Source of the DNA: Ramlibacter sp. WS9
GTDB taxonomy: Bacteria > Pseudomonadota > Gammaproteobacteria > Burkholderiales > Burkholderiaceae_C
Length of the DNA stretch: 64,000 nt
NCBI RefSeq assembly: GCF_003797765.1
Contig: NZ_RKMB01000007.1
Location: 62,001 to 126,000 of the forward strand
Reading direction: 5' to 3'
Shown here: positions 43,072 to 53,446 of the stretch, piece after piece
How the letters are laid out: each line of letters opens with the position of its first letter
Position numbering within the stretch: the first letter of the stretch is position 1
Notes under the pieces: model-generated
The model's input: the letters and a program-made list of their open reading frames with translations, nothing else
Databases searched by the model: none
What the model was told of the DNA's origin: nothing
Position numbers and translations under genes: made by a program

Positions 43072-43638
43072 TCAAGCCTTCGGCAGCGTCACGCCCTTTT
43101 GCCCCTGGTACTTCCCGCCGCGGTCCTTGTAGCTGGTCTCGCAGACCTCGTCGCTCTCAAAGAACAGCACCTGCGCGCAGCCTTCGCCAGCGTAGATCTT
43201 GGCGGGCAGCGGCGTGGTGTTGGAAAACTCCAGCGTCACGTAGCCTTCCCATTCCGGCTCGAACGGCGTCACGTTGACGATGATGCCGCAGCGCGCGTAG
43301 GTGCTCTTGCCCAGGCAGATGGTCAGCACATTGCGCGGGATGCGGAAGTACTCCAGCGTGCGCGCCAGGGCAAAGCTGTTGGGCGGGATGATGCAGACGT
43401 CGTCGTGGAAGTCCACGAAGCTCTTCTCGTCGAAGTTCTTCGGGTCCACCACCGTGCTGTGGATGTTGGTGAAGACCTTGAACTCCGGTGCGCAGCGGAT
43501 GTCGTAGCCGTAGCTCGAGGTGCCGTAACTGATGACACGCCGCCCCTCCACCTCCCTCACCTGCTGGGGCTCGAACGGCTCGATGAGGCCGTGCTGCTCG
43601 CACATGCGGCGGATCCACTTGTCGCTCTTGATCGTCAT
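43072..43638 (-). CDS. dcd: dCTP deaminase
   Basis: 188 aa, exact family length. Conserved [13 protein letters not shown], the nucleotide-binding [17 protein letters not shown] and [10 protein letters not shown], and catalytic [14 protein letters not shown] are present. Converts dCTP to dUTP for thymidylate synthesis; homotrimer in the cytoplasm. ATG at 43638. Ends 12 bp from the parDE operator. Confidence 0.96.
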   Translation of the reverse strand: MTIKSDKWIRRMCEQHGLIEPFEPQQVREVEGRRVISYGTSSYGYDIRCAPEFKVFTNIHSTVVDPKNFDEKSFVDFHDDVCIIPPNSFALARTLEYFRIPRNVLTICLGKSTYARCGIIVNVTPFEPEWEGYVTLEFSNTTPLPAKIYAGEGCAQVLFFESDEVCETSYKDRGGKYQGQKGVTLPKA

Positions 43639-43803
43639 GATGCTCTCCTGCCCCCATTTTAGGCAGGCGCGCGCGAGGCCCCGCCGAAGGGATAGCCGAT
43701 GCGCCCGCGCCACGCGTCCTACAAATGGTGGAGGCGCTCCCATGCGCCTGCCCTTACGATGGCAGCCCGCCCATCCGGGTTACAAAAGAAAGCCAGGGGA
43801 AAC

Positions 43804-45570
43804 ATGACACAAGCCGCCGCATTGACTGCAGCATCCAAACTCTTCACCACCGATGACGCCGCCCTGCTCAAGAAGCACTTGCAGGCGCTGGTGCAGGTCG
43901 AATTCCTGACCATCCCGCTGTACCTGACGGCGGTGTATTCGTTCACCGAAGCCGCGTTGGCCTACTCGCCGGACGGCGGCCAGACCAATCCGCTGTACTC
44001 CGCGCAGCAGGAAGTGCTGTCGGTGGCGGTGCAGGAAATGCTGCACCTGCAGCTCGCAGCCAACATGTGCAACTCGTTCGGCGTGACGCCGCAGATTCCC
44101 CAGCTCACCGTGTCGCCCGGCCAGGTCATCACCGTGCCGCACCTGCAGCCCACGCCCGGCACGCCGTTCACCACCACCATCGGCAACCTGCCGGACGTGA
44201 TGGGCGCGCTGATCGCCATCGAGAAGCCCGCCGGCACCGCCTTCCCGCCGCCCAACAAGGAAGTGGTCTACCAGTCCATCGCCGACCTGTACCACGCCGC
44301 GCTGACCCTGCTCAATCGCTACCTGCGCGCCTACGCCAACATCGCCCCGGCGGACGATCCGCATTTCCAGCCGAACCACCTGCAGGTCAATTACGCGACC
44401 TTCCAGAGCACCTACCCGATGATCCCCACCATCGCCACCCGCGCCGACGTGGGCACGGTGGCCAACGCGATCACCGACCAGGGCGAAGGCGGCCTGGTCG
44501 CGGCTTCCGCGGGTGGCCTGTTCCAGTCGACGGACAGCGGCGACGTGCTGCCGCAGTTCCAGCCGATTGCGGGCAGCCGCTTCGCGCGCTGGGGTGCCAA
44601 GTCGCACTACAACCGCTTCCTGGAAGTGCAGCAGACCATCTCCACCATCGCGGGCGCGCCGGTCGGCCCTTCCGCCAGCAGCCCGGCCGTGCCGGGAACG
44701 AGCATGCCGATGTTCTACCTGCCGGATGGCCTGCCGTCGCCGGACCTGCCCAGCTGGGCGCCCGCGGTCAACGTGCTGCAGACGTGCGCCGGCACCATCT
44801 GGAGCTACCTGATCGACACCATGCAGCAGGGCTTCACCCAGGGCAACCTGCAGCCCACCAGCGGCCAGGGCACGGGCACGTCCGGCTTCAACGACACCAT
44901 GCTGGCCTTCAAGTACATCACTCCCATGATCTGGCAGTGGGGCCAGGTGATCGGCTACACCTACACCGCCGGCACCACCGGCGCGCAGGCCCAGGCCGCC
45001 ATGGACACGGCCGACCCGCTGTCGCTGTTCCACTGGGACCAGACCACCGCGCAGTTGCGCGCGCAATGGGCGGCCGCAGGCACCGACCTCAACGCCTGCC
45101 AGGGCTTGAACGAATGCAGCGGGCGCGGCTGGGGCGGCATCGCCACCGCCAAGGGCAACGGCGCCTGCGCCACCGCCGACCTGCACACCTGCGGCGGCAA
45201 CAACGACTGCAACGCGCAAGGCGGCTGCGGCTTCCTGTCCAGCGTGACGGGCGGCGGGCTGCTCAACCCAGCGGACCAATGGATCCCCAGCGAGAACACC
45301 GGCGTCGGCACCGGCGGCTGCCAGACGCCGATCGGCACGCTGCAGGTGTTCGACCGCACGGCCGCCGCCAGCATCAACGCGCAGACCGGCGAAGCCTGGA
45401 CCGCCGCGGCCAAGGCGCAGCTCGTGGCCTTGATCGGCACCAGCGTGTGGGCGCAGGCGCGCACATTGTTCGCCGCCGACAAACAGGTCAACCCGCTGCC
45501 CCCGCCGGTATCCACCGACAAGTACAACGGCGATGCGCGGCGCGCCGCCGTGGCTCCGACGTCGAAGTGA
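43804..45570 (+). CDS. VioB/ferritin-like protein with bufferin-like Cys-rich C-terminal segment
   Basis: 588 aa, no signal peptide. Residues 1-310 are the ferritin-like domain of the VioB (iminophenyl-pyruvate dimer synthase) family: [33 protein letters not shown] (ExxH), and a later helix with [14 protein letters not shown]. Residues 430-506 form a Cys/Gly/Asn-rich segment with cysteines at 432, 438, 455, 463, 469, 475 and 506 ([31 protein letters not shown]). That spacing resembles bufferin-type metallophore precursors modified by DUF692 enzymes. The next gene is a DUF692 enzyme coupled by GTGA, so this protein is the probable modification substrate. Confidence 0.82.
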   Translation: MTQAAALTAASKLFTTDDAALLKKHLQALVQVEFLTIPLYLTAVYSFTEAALAYSPDGGQTNPLYSAQQEVLSVAVQEMLHLQLAANMCNSFGVTPQIPQLTVSPGQVITVPHLQPTPGTPFTTTIGNLPDVMGALIAIEKPAGTAFPPPNKEVVYQSIADLYHAALTLLNRYLRAYANIAPADDPHFQPNHLQVNYATFQSTYPMIPTIATRADVGTVANAITDQGEGGLVAASAGGLFQSTDSGDVLPQFQPIAGSRFARWGAKSHYNRFLEVQQTISTIAGAPVGPSASSPAVPGTSMPMFYLPDGLPSPDLPSWAPAVNVLQTCAGTIWSYLIDTMQQGFTQGNLQPTSGQGTGTSGFNDTMLAFKYITPMIWQWGQVIGYTYTAGTTGAQAQAAMDTADPLSLFHWDQTTAQLRAQWAAAGTDLNACQGLNECSGRGWGGIATAKGNGACATADLHTCGGNNDCNAQGGCGFLSSVTGGGLLNPADQWIPSENTGVGTGGCQTPIGTLQVFDRTAAASINAQTGEAWTAAAKAQLVALIGTSVWAQARTLFAADKQVNPLPPPVSTDKYNGDARRAAVAPTSK

Positions 45571-46520
45571 CGGCCGGGGCAACTGCGGCCAGGCTGGGCC
45601 TGCCCGACCTCGGGCTGGGCGTCGGCCTGCGCAGCAGCCACCTGGCCCAGGTCGTGCGCGACAAGCCGGCCCTCGACTGGTTCGAGATCATCAGCGAGAA
45701 CTACCTCGACTGCCACGGCTGGCGGCGCCACGCGCTGCTGCAGGTGGCCGAGCGTTACCCGCTGGTGATGCATGGCGTGTCGCTGTCGATCGGCAGCAGC
45801 GATCCGCTCGACTTCGCGTACCTGGCCGCGTTGAAGCTGCTGGCCAGGGACACCGGCGCGCGCTGGGTCTCGGACCACCTGTGCTGGACCGGTGTGGCCG
45901 GACAGACCACGCACGACCTGCTGCCCATGCCGCTCAATGAAGCCTCGCTGGCCCACGTGGTGGCGCGCATTCGCGTCGTGCAGGACGTGCTGGAGCGCCC
46001 GCTGGTGGTGGAGAACCCGAGCAGCTACGCGCGCTTCCAGGCCGACACGATGCCCGAGTGGGAGTTCATCGCCCGCATGGCCGAAGAGGCCGATTGCGGC
46101 CTGCTGCTGGACGTGAACAACGTGTACGTCTCCAGCGTCAATCACGGCTTCGACCCCGTGCACTACATCGACGCGATCCCGGCGTCGCGCGTGGTGCAGG
46201 TCCACCTCGCCGGGCATCGCCATTGCGGCGACCACATCCTCGACACCCACGATGGCCCGGTGAGCGAGCCGGTCTGGCGGCTGTATCGCCACGCGGTCCG
46301 GCGCATCGGTCCTGTGTCCACTCTGCTGGAGTGGGACGACCGGGTGCCCGAGCTCGACGTGCTGCATGCCGAAGTGTTGAAGGCCCGGGCGTGGATGGCA
46401 TGCGCCGACGGGAGCGATCCGGCATCGCAACCGGTGCGAGAGCGCGAGTCCACCGGATGGGCCGCGCAGGAATCGGCAGGCGCCTATCCCCTGCTCGCCG
46501 GCGCCCACTTCGAAGCATGA
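45567..46520 (+). CDS. DUF692 / MNIO family oxidative enzyme
   Basis: 317 aa from GTG 45567, overlapping the upstream stop. TIM-barrel MNIO hallmarks: [86 protein letters not shown] and DTHDGPV. The His/Asp/Glu/Asn set would hold two or three irons. MbnB, TglH and BufB-type relatives oxidise Cys residues of ribosomal peptides. A 40-residue C-terminal tail rich in Ser/Glu extends beyond the usual domain. Confidence 0.93.
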   Translation: MTAGATAARLGLPDLGLGVGLRSSHLAQVVRDKPALDWFEIISENYLDCHGWRRHALLQVAERYPLVMHGVSLSIGSSDPLDFAYLAALKLLARDTGARWVSDHLCWTGVAGQTTHDLLPMPLNEASLAHVVARIRVVQDVLERPLVVENPSSYARFQADTMPEWEFIARMAEEADCGLLLDVNNVYVSSVNHGFDPVHYIDAIPASRVVQVHLAGHRHCGDHILDTHDGPVSEPVWRLYRHAVRRIGPVSTLLEWDDRVPELDVLHAEVLKARAWMACADGSDPASQPVRERESTGWAAQESAGAYPLLAGAHFEA

Positions 46521-47329
46521 GCCTGCACCAGCTTCAGGCCTGGTTGCAGTCCGCGATCAGCATCCCCGCACGCGGCGACCTGGCAGCGCAGGCCGGCGAC
46601 CACCTTCAAGCGACGGCGCAGCTCGGCGCGCATGCGCGGCTGGGCATCTACCAGCGCTCCTACCGCGCGCGCCTGCTGCAAAGTTTTCACGCGATGTTTC
46701 CCGGTCTGCTGCACGCGCTGGGCGCGGACATGCTGGACAAGTTCGCGCTGGATTTTCTCGAACACTCGCCGCCGCGCCACCACTCCGTCAACCGCATCGC
46801 GGACGGTTTCGCGGAGCACTTGCAGCGCACGCGCCCGGCGTCCGAACCGGGCATCAATGCCGACTGGGCCGACTTCATCATCGACCTCGCGCGGCTGGAA
46901 ACGGCGCTGCTTGGAGTGAGCGAAGCGCACGGCCTGGAACACGCCACCACGACCGATGCGGCCAACGTGCGTGAACTGCCGGACGAGTCCCTGCTGCAGC
47001 GCCGGCCGCGCCACGCGCCCTGCCTGCGCCTGCTGGCATGCAGCCATCCCGTGCATGACTACTTGCAGGCCTTGCGCGCCGACAACGCGCCCGGCATGCC
47101 GAAACCTCGTCCCACCTGGCTGGCCCTGACCCGCGTTGCCTGGCGGCTGTCGACCCGCGAGCTGGCGCCCGTGCAGTGGGAACTGCTGGCGCGCCTGGAT
47201 GGCCAAACCACCGTGGCGCAGGCGTTGCGGGCCGTTGCAGCGTTGAATCCGCAGCCGCTGCCGACGACTGAGCTGGCGCGGATCTGGCTGGGCAATTTCC
47301 TGGCGCAGGGCTTGCTGGAAAGCGTCTAG
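46517..47329 (+). CDS. DUF2063 partner protein (MbnC/BufC-like)
   Basis: 270 aa. N-terminal DUF2063 / putative DNA-binding-type helices ([59 protein letters not shown]), then a looser C-terminal half ending [18 protein letters not shown]. In methanobactin and bufferin operons this partner binds the leader or precursor and completes the MNIO enzyme. ATGA overlap with the DUF692 gene predicts a complex. No DNA-binding role is implied by the family name. Confidence 0.88.
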   Translation: MSLHQLQAWLQSAISIPARGDLAAQAGDHLQATAQLGAHARLGIYQRSYRARLLQSFHAMFPGLLHALGADMLDKFALDFLEHSPPRHHSVNRIADGFAEHLQRTRPASEPGINADWADFIIDLARLETALLGVSEAHGLEHATTTDAANVRELPDESLLQRRPRHAPCLRLLACSHPVHDYLQALRADNAPGMPKPRPTWLALTRVAWRLSTRELAPVQWELLARLDGQTTVAQALRAVAALNPQPLPTTELARIWLGNFLAQGLLESV

Positions 47330-47423
47330 GCGGCATACCGATTCGCGCATACCTTCCATCAGGCCCGCGATAGGTCGCTGCCGCAACGCGGGATCATCCT
47401 TGAGGCCCCCGAGGAGACACCCC

Positions 47424-47708
47424 ATGAAGTACGCAAGTGCCATCAGCGCTGCCGCATTGGCCGCGCTGCCCTGTGCCGCTTTCTCCCAAGCCGTCACCAT
47501 CGCGGACATGAACGCGCAGGACCCGTGCCGCGCGGAAGTGTCCAAGTTCGAGCAGGCCATCGGCTTCGTGCGGCAAAACCAGGGCAACCAGGCGGCACAG
47601 GATCTGAAAGAAAAACTGCTGCCGGCGAAACTGGAAAACGAGCTGCTGTTCAAGGAAGGCTATTGCGGCCTGGCGCGCTACCTGCGAGACAAGAAACTCA
47701 ATCGCTGA
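47424..47708 (+). CDS. Small secreted protein of unknown function
   Basis: 94 aa with a signal peptide (ISAAALAALPCAAFSQA) and GAGGAGA ribosome site. The mature part is a short helix pair with two cysteines (DPCRAEV and EGYCGLARY) that could form one disulphide. Lies 94 bp after the DUF2063 gene; it may belong to that operon or stand alone. No family recognised. Confidence 0.65.
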   Translation: MKYASAISAAALAALPCAAFSQAVTIADMNAQDPCRAEVSKFEQAIGFVRQNQGNQAAQDLKEKLLPAKLENELLFKEGYCGLARYLRDKKLNR

Positions 47709-47718
47709 ACGGTAACGT

Positions 47719-50700
47719 TTGTTGTCAGTCGCGCGGCTGAGCTTGCTCTATGCTGCGTTCGTGGAGATTCGAGACATTCGCCGAGCCCGCTGGGCTGCTG
47801 CCGCCGCGGGCGGCGTGGTCCTCTATGCGCTGGCCGGTTTCTGGGGCGTCCCGGCGCTGGTGCGCCACCAGGTCCCAAAGCTGATTCAACAAGAACTGGG
47901 CCGCAAGGCCACCCTTGGCGAAGTTCGCTTCAACCCCTTCACCCTGCGGCTGGAAGCCCGCGACGTCCGCCTCGATGAAGCCGGCGGAGCGCCGCTGCTG
48001 GGCATCGGCGAGCTGGCGGTGGAGATGCAATGGCGCTCCCTCGTTCGGCGCGCGTGGAGTTTCGCCGAGATTCGCATCCTGCGGCCCAATGCCAGCCTGG
48101 TGGTGGCGAAGGATGGCCGCTTCAACCTGGCCGAGTTGATCGCAACGTACAACGCCCGCCCGCGCGACCCGGGCGCCGACGCCGCCCTGCCGCGCCTGGT
48201 CATCGAGCAGTTCACGCTGGAAGAAGGCAAGGTCGACATGCAGGATCTGCGCGCCGGCTACGCCAACGTATTCACCCCCATTACCTTCACGCTGGCCAAC
48301 TTCAGCACGCTGCCCGGGCAGAACGACGACTACACCCTGAGCGCCCAGTCCGCACGCGGCGGCAAGCTGCGCTGGAAGGGCCGCGCGTCGCTGGACCCGG
48401 TGCAGGCCAGCGGCGAGTTCGCGCTGGAGGACGGTTCGCTGCCGGACCTCGGTGCCTACCTCAAGCCTTACACGCACGCACGCGTCGCGGCGGGAAGCTT
48501 GTCTGCCACGTTGCCCTACACCTTCGCGTACGACCAAGGCAAATTCGACGCCCGGCTCGTGGGCGCGCGCCTGGCGTTGGCCGGCCTGGCGCTGTCGCGG
48601 GACGGCGACACCGACGCGTTCGCCGCGCTGTCGCAGCTGCAGGTCAGCGGCATCAACGTGGACCTCGTGCGTGCCGATGCCAGCCTGGGTGAGGTGCGCG
48701 CCGAAGGCGGCAAGCTGCGCGTAGTGCGCGACGCGAAGGGAGAACTCGACCTCGCGCGCCTGATGATCGAAGCGGCCGGTCCGGCCGCCGCGCCAAAGCC
48801 CGCGCCCGAAGCCCCGCCCCGCGACTGGAAGCTGACCGCGCTGAAGGTCGTGCTGGAGAAAGTTGCGATCGACGCTGTGGACCAAACCGTGCAGCCCGCG
48901 GTCTCGCTGGGAATCACCGCCGCCAGCCTGCAACTTCGTGCTGCCGCTTCCCAACAGCGGGGCGCGCTGCAGGTGGAAGTGGCCGATGCGGCGATGGTGC
49001 TGGACGGCATCTCGCTGGGCAGCGGGGGACAGTCCCCCATCAAGCTCGCGCGGCTGGGCTTTGCCGACGGCAAACTCGATCTCGCGGCCAGGCGTGCCTC
49101 CTTGGGTTCGCTGCGCGCGGAAGGCGGGCAACTGCTGGTCGAGCGCAACGACAAAGGCGCCGTCAATCTGCTGGCTTTGGTGCCTGGCGCGGGCGCCTCC
49201 AAGCCGACGCCAGCGCCCACCCCGCGCGGCGACGGCAGCCCGTGGACGGCCACGGCGGGCCGCATCGAACTCATCGGCTTCACCGCCGACGTGGCGGACC
49301 AAGGCAGCGGCGTCAAAGTCCGTGCCCACGAAATCGCGCTGCTGCTCGAAGGCGCGGGCACCGACCTGAAGCAGCCCGTCAAGTTCGACGGCAGCTTCGC
49401 CCTGCGCGAAGGCGGCAAGCTGGCTGCGAAGGGTCGCATCGTGCCCGCCAGTGGCGAGACGCAGGCCGACGTGCAGGTGAAGCAACTGGCGCTGGCACCG
49501 CTGCAGCCGCTGCTCGCGCAATTCGTGCGGCTGAATATCGCCGGCGGGCAGGTCAACGCGCAGGGCCGGCTGGCAACCGGCTCCGGGGTGGCCAAGAGCC
49601 CCACGCTGCGCTACGTGGGCGCCCTCGACGTGAACGGGCTCGTCCTGAACGAAGACGATGGCGACCTGTTCGCCTCGTGGAAAAGCGTGGCCGCACCCAA
49701 GCTCACCGCGACCCTGGGGCCGCAGGGGGTGGACATCCCCGAGCTGCGGGTGACTGGCGCCAACGCCAAGCTGATCATCGAGGACGACCGCAGTTTCAAC
49801 GCGGCGCGGCTGCTGGTGAAGCCGCCCGCTGCGCCGGCACCCGCAGCGGCCGCATCGGCCCCCGCCACGCCGGCCACGGGCGACGACCTGAACATCCACG
49901 TTCGCCGTATCCGCCTGCAGGACGCCAAGCTCGACTTCGCCGATCTGAGCCTGCGCCCGCAATTTGCGGCCAAGATTTTCGAGTTGAACGGCGCCATCAA
50001 TGGACTCTCGTCCGCGCGCGACACGCGCAGCCAGATCGAGCTGGATGGCCGCGTCGACGAATTTGGTTCGGCCCGGATCCGCGGCGAGCTGAACCCGTTC
50101 GCCCTTTCCAACAACACCGATGTCAACGTCGTCTTCAAGAACGTCGACATGGTCTCCGCATCGCCCTACAGCATGAAGTTCGCGGGCTACCGCATCGCTC
50201 AGGGAAAGATTTCACTGGACCTGGGGTACAAGATCCGCAACAGCCAGCTCGAGGGCGCGAACCAGATCGTCATCGACCAGCTGACGCTGGGCGAACGCGT
50301 GGACAGCCCCGATGCGCTCAAGCTGCCGTTGGAGCTGGCCATCGCCATCCTGAAGGACAACGACGGCCGCATCGACCTGGGCCTGCCGGTGTCGGGCGAC
50401 ATGAACGACCCGCAATTCAGCTACGGCGCGATCGTCTGGAAGGCCATCGGCAATGTGCTCGCGAAGATCGTCACCTCGCCTTTTCGCGCGCTGGGCGGGT
50501 TGCTGGGCGTCTCGGGCGACAAGCTCGAGTCCATCGACTTCGATGCGGGCAGCGCCAAGTTGCTGCCCCCTGAGCGGGAAAAGCTCAAGCAGATGGCGCA
50601 GATCCTGGCCAAGCGCGCGCAGCTCAAGCTCGCGGTGCCCGGTCATTACAGCGAAACCGCCGACGGCGCCGCGTTGCGCATGCGCGCCGTCCGGCTGGAG

Positions 50701-51177
50701 GTCGCGAAGCGCGCCGGCCTGAAGCTGGAAGCGGGCGAGGAGCCCGGCCCCATCGACGTCAATGACCGCGCGGTGCGCAAGGCGATGCGCGAGCTGTACG
50801 CCGAACGCTTCGGCGACGCCGAGCTGGACAAGGCAAAGAAGACCGCGGAGACCGCGGCGCCTGCGTCGCCGGGCGCTTCCGCTCCCGCGCCGGACAAGCT
50901 GCCGGTGTGGCAGCGCGTAACGAAGATGGTGCAGGGCGAGCCGCAGGTGGCGGACGCCGGGGCCTTCTATGCGCAATTGCAGCAGCGCCTGAACCAGAAC
51001 CAGAAACTGGCGCCCGATGCGTTGGCGCAGCTGGGCGCACAGCGCGCCGAAGCTGTCGTCGCTGCGTTGAAAGAAGCGGGAGCGGATGCGGCGCGGGCCA
51101 CGGCGGGCCCACCGGCGAATATCGAAGCCGCCGTGGGCAAGCCCGTTGCGCTCAAGCTCGAACTGGCTGCCCGCTAG
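47719..51177 (+). CDS. DUF748 / AsmA-like large envelope protein
   Basis: 1152 aa from a TTG at 47719; a GTG at 47761 is an equally likely start just before the first span. One N-terminal span (WAAAAAGGVVLYALAGFWGVP) anchors it; the rest is periplasmic. Repeated AsmA/DUF748 units are seen: LRLEARDVRLDEAGG, SLVRRAWSFAEIRI, LRYVGALDVNGLVLN, LQDAKLDFADLSLRPQFA, and GRIDLGLPVSGDMNDPQFSYG near residue 895. A C-terminal OmpA-like stretch (LESIDFDAGSAKLLPPERE) follows. AsmA-type proteins are thought to move phospholipid between membranes. Ala/Pro linkers occur near 360 and 715. Confidence 0.9.
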   Translation: MLSVARLSLLYAAFVEIRDIRRARWAAAAAGGVVLYALAGFWGVPALVRHQVPKLIQQELGRKATLGEVRFNPFTLRLEARDVRLDEAGGAPLLGIGELAVEMQWRSLVRRAWSFAEIRILRPNASLVVAKDGRFNLAELIATYNARPRDPGADAALPRLVIEQFTLEEGKVDMQDLRAGYANVFTPITFTLANFSTLPGQNDDYTLSAQSARGGKLRWKGRASLDPVQASGEFALEDGSLPDLGAYLKPYTHARVAAGSLSATLPYTFAYDQGKFDARLVGARLALAGLALSRDGDTDAFAALSQLQVSGINVDLVRADASLGEVRAEGGKLRVVRDAKGELDLARLMIEAAGPAAAPKPAPEAPPRDWKLTALKVVLEKVAIDAVDQTVQPAVSLGITAASLQLRAAASQQRGALQVEVADAAMVLDGISLGSGGQSPIKLARLGFADGKLDLAARRASLGSLRAEGGQLLVERNDKGAVNLLALVPGAGASKPTPAPTPRGDGSPWTATAGRIELIGFTADVADQGSGVKVRAHEIALLLEGAGTDLKQPVKFDGSFALREGGKLAAKGRIVPASGETQADVQVKQLALAPLQPLLAQFVRLNIAGGQVNAQGRLATGSGVAKSPTLRYVGALDVNGLVLNEDDGDLFASWKSVAAPKLTATLGPQGVDIPELRVTGANAKLIIEDDRSFNAARLLVKPPAAPAPAAAASAPATPATGDDLNIHVRRIRLQDAKLDFADLSLRPQFAAKIFELNGAINGLSSARDTRSQIELDGRVDEFGSARIRGELNPFALSNNTDVNVVFKNVDMVSASPYSMKFAGYRIAQGKISLDLGYKIRNSQLEGANQIVIDQLTLGERVDSPDALKLPLELAIAILKDNDGRIDLGLPVSGDMNDPQFSYGAIVWKAIGNVLAKIVTSPFRALGGLLGVSGDKLESIDFDAGSAKLLPPEREKLKQMAQILAKRAQLKLAVPGHYSETADGAALRMRAVRLEVAKRAGLKLEAGEEPGPIDVNDRAVRKAMRELYAERFGDAELDKAKKTAETAAPASPGASAPAPDKLPVWQRVTKMVQGEPQVADAGAFYAQLQQRLNQNQKLAPDALAQLGAQRAEAVVAALKEAGADAARATAGPPANIEAAVGKPVALKLELAAR

Positions 51178-51204
51178 CCACCGCTGCCCCGGTTCGCTCA
51201 GGCC

Positions 51205-52041
51205 TCAGGTTCTGATCAAGGTTGCCACCGAAATGTGGGGCCAATCGATGTTCAGGAAGTTCAGGATCACCGTCTGGGTGTACTGCAATTGCAGGAACTG
51301 CGTGCCGTCGGCGCGCTGCACCGTCTCGATCCAGAAGGTCGCGTCCATCCGCGTCGCGTTGGCGTTGACGGTCACAAACGGGATATTCACGATGCCGCCC
51401 ACCGGAATCGAGGCCACCTCCAACACCACGGTGTTGACGATTTCCTGGTCCGCGATCGCGTCCACCAGCGCCTGGTTCATGTTCGACACATAGGCCTGCT
51501 TCATCCCGGGCGGCAGATTCGAGTGCAGATAGGGGTCCAGATAGCCCAACCCCACGGAGGCCATCCCGGGGCCTGTCGGCTTGGAGCTGACGGGCGCAAT
51601 CTTGGGCGCATGAGAGACGGTGAAGCCCGTGCCTTGGGCCAGCAGCGAGTCGCCATGCGGAATGGTGGACTGGCGCACGATGCTTGCCGGCGCGGCAGGC
51701 GCTGTCGTGGCGGGCACGTTCAGCCAGATGCCGGGCTCGATGTGGATGCCCTCGTGGGTTTGCGCATCATTGACGCGCTGCAAATAGGTCAATCCGAAAA
51801 TCCCGATGTCATCCTGCGCCGAGCCGCGATTGGGGACGACACCCCCGATCGAGTTGAACTGAAGCATCTCGGTGGTGGCATTGAGCATCAGACGGAACTT
51901 GGCATCGTGCTGCTTGTCGGGCAACGCGATCAAGTTGAACCCGCTTCCGGACCACGTGCCGGCAAGCTCGGCAAGCGGCCCCAAAGGGGAAGAAGGTTGG
52001 TTTCGCGGCTGGGCAGCGCGCAGGGGAGACGAGACGCTCAT
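51205..52041 (-). CDS. Putative lipocalin/FABP-fold (heme-binding-like) protein
   Basis: 278 aa. LAELAGTWSGSGFNLIALPD near residue 25 is the opening GxW motif of a calycin-type barrel; IHIEPGIWLNVPATTAP and TIPHGDSLLAQGTGF follow in the order seen in proteins sometimes labelled heme-binding. No signal peptide and no clear axial heme ligand, so ligand and role are unknown. A perfect GACCCGAC-N5-GTCGGGTC hairpin lies 33-53 nt upstream of the start (52074-52094). Confidence 0.65.
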   Translation of the reverse strand: MSVSSPLRAAQPRNQPSSPLGPLAELAGTWSGSGFNLIALPDKQHDAKFRLMLNATTEMLQFNSIGGVVPNRGSAQDDIGIFGLTYLQRVNDAQTHEGIHIEPGIWLNVPATTAPAAPASIVRQSTIPHGDSLLAQGTGFTVSHAPKIAPVSSKPTGPGMASVGLGYLDPYLHSNLPPGMKQAYVSNMNQALVDAIADQEIVNTVVLEVASIPVGGIVNIPFVTVNANATRMDATFWIETVQRADGTQFLQLQYTQTVILNFLNIDWPHISVATLIRT

Positions 52042-52166
52042 GGGATGGTTCCTCCTGGTTTATTGACTGTCGAGACCCGACGTGTGGTCGGGTCCGGGGC
52101 ATCGTAGGAGGAATCGAAGAGGACTGCCTCCCCAACTTGCAGGAGGAAACGGGAAATCGCGGCCTT

Positions 52167-53441
52167 CTACGCGATCACTGCTTTCTCGATCACCCGGTCA
52201 TCCCCCAGCACGATCAGCGAGAACAGCAATTCGTCCAGGCTGCCCGCCTGCGCCGTCTTGCGCGCGAGCAAGGGCGTCGCGGCCGGGTCCAGCACCACGA
52301 AGTCCGCCTCGCAACCCGGCTGCAGGTTGCCGACCACGCCATCCAGCCCCAGCGCCCGCGCCGCACCCGCCGTGTGCTGCCACCACAGGTCCTGCGGCGA
52401 CAGCGACACGCCCTTCTTGGTCTGGCCCTCGCGCCCCACGTAATACGCGGCCAGCATCGTGTGAAATGGGCTGAAGCTGGTGCCGCCGCCCACGTCGCTG
52501 GCCAGGCCGTACTTGAAGCCCGCGCGCTGCGCCGCTTCGTAGTCGAAGAAGCCGCTGCCCAGGAACAGGTTGCTCGTGGGACTGACCGCCGCCGCCGCGC
52601 CGGTGCTGCGCATCAAGGCGCGGTCTTCGTCGTCGAAATGGATGCAGTGCGCGTAGATGGCGCGATCCCGCATCAAGCCGAAGTCGTCGTAGATGGCCAG
52701 GTAGCTGCGCGACTTCGGGAACAGCTCGCGCGCCCACTTGATCTCGTCCAGGTTCTCGGCCACGTGCGACTGCACCCAGACATCCGGGTACTTCGCCGCC
52801 AGCTCGCCCGCGCCGCGCAATTGCGCTTCGCTGCAACTCGGCGCGAAGCGCGGCGTGATGGCATACCCTAGGCGGCCATTGCCGTGCCACTGGCGGATCA
52901 GCGTTTCGGTGTCGACGAGGGACTGCTCGGTCTCGTCGCGCACGCCGTCGGGCGAGTGGCGGTCCTGCAATACCTTGCCGGCGATGAGGCGCATGCCGCG
53001 CTTTTGCGCTTCTGCCATCAGCGCATTCACTGAAGAAGGATGCGAGGTCGCGAAGGCCAGCGCAGTGGTCACGCCATGCCGCAGCAACTCGTCGAGGAAG
53101 AAGGTCGCCAGCTCCACCGCGTGCGCTTCATCGGCGAAGCGCGACTCATGCGGAAACGTGTAGTTCTCCAGCCAGGGCAGCAGGCCCGCGGCGGGCGAGC
53201 CGATCACGTCGGTCTGCGGGAAATGGATGTGCAGGTCGATGAAGCCCGGCGCGATGATGCGGCCAGGCAGGTGTTCGACGGCGACGCCGGGGAAGTTGGG
53301 CGCCAGCGCGGCATAGTCGCCGACGGCGCGGACGACTTGCCGGCCCGAGGCATCGGGGCCAATGACCAGCAGGCCGTCCTTCTCATAAACCGCCGACTGG
53401 TCGTCGGCAAAACGCAGGATCGCTGAACGATAGGCTTTCAT
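52167..53441 (-). CDS. guaD: Guanine deaminase
   Basis: 424 aa amidohydrolase. Metal ligands HIH in FIDLHIHFPQTD, His in VQSHVAENLDE, His in YAHCIHFDD and Asp in LASDVGGGTSFS are complete. The PQTDVIG motif and SPTSNLFLGSG mark the guanine deaminase branch. Converts guanine to xanthine. ATG at 53441; 5 bp after a BMP-type binding protein gene on the same strand, giving uptake and deamination in one unit. Confidence 0.94.
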   Translation of the reverse strand: MKAYRSAILRFADDQSAVYEKDGLLVIGPDASGRQVVRAVGDYAALAPNFPGVAVEHLPGRIIAPGFIDLHIHFPQTDVIGSPAAGLLPWLENYTFPHESRFADEAHAVELATFFLDELLRHGVTTALAFATSHPSSVNALMAEAQKRGMRLIAGKVLQDRHSPDGVRDETEQSLVDTETLIRQWHGNGRLGYAITPRFAPSCSEAQLRGAGELAAKYPDVWVQSHVAENLDEIKWARELFPKSRSYLAIYDDFGLMRDRAIYAHCIHFDDEDRALMRSTGAAAAVSPTSNLFLGSGFFDYEAAQRAGFKYGLASDVGGGTSFSPFHTMLAAYYVGREGQTKKGVSLSPQDLWWQHTAGAARALGLDGVVGNLQPGCEADFVVLDPAATPLLARKTAQAGSLDELLFSLIVLGDDRVIEKAVIA

Positions 53442-53446
53442 CCTGC

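Noticed and set aside
43804..45570. Violacein biosynthesis gene vioB
   Set aside because: Only the ferritin-like domain family is shared. There are no vioA, vioC, vioD or vioE genes and the C-terminal part is Cys-rich.
46517..47329. DNA-binding regulator (from the family label putative DNA-binding domain)
   Set aside because: No HTH is visible and the neighbour is DUF692; MbnC/BufC-type partners explain it better.
52074..52094. Terminator for guaD
   Set aside because: The hairpin GACCCGAC-N5-GTCGGGTC is perfect, but no T-run follows on the minus strand and it sits in the leader of the next gene; left as a hairpin of unknown role.
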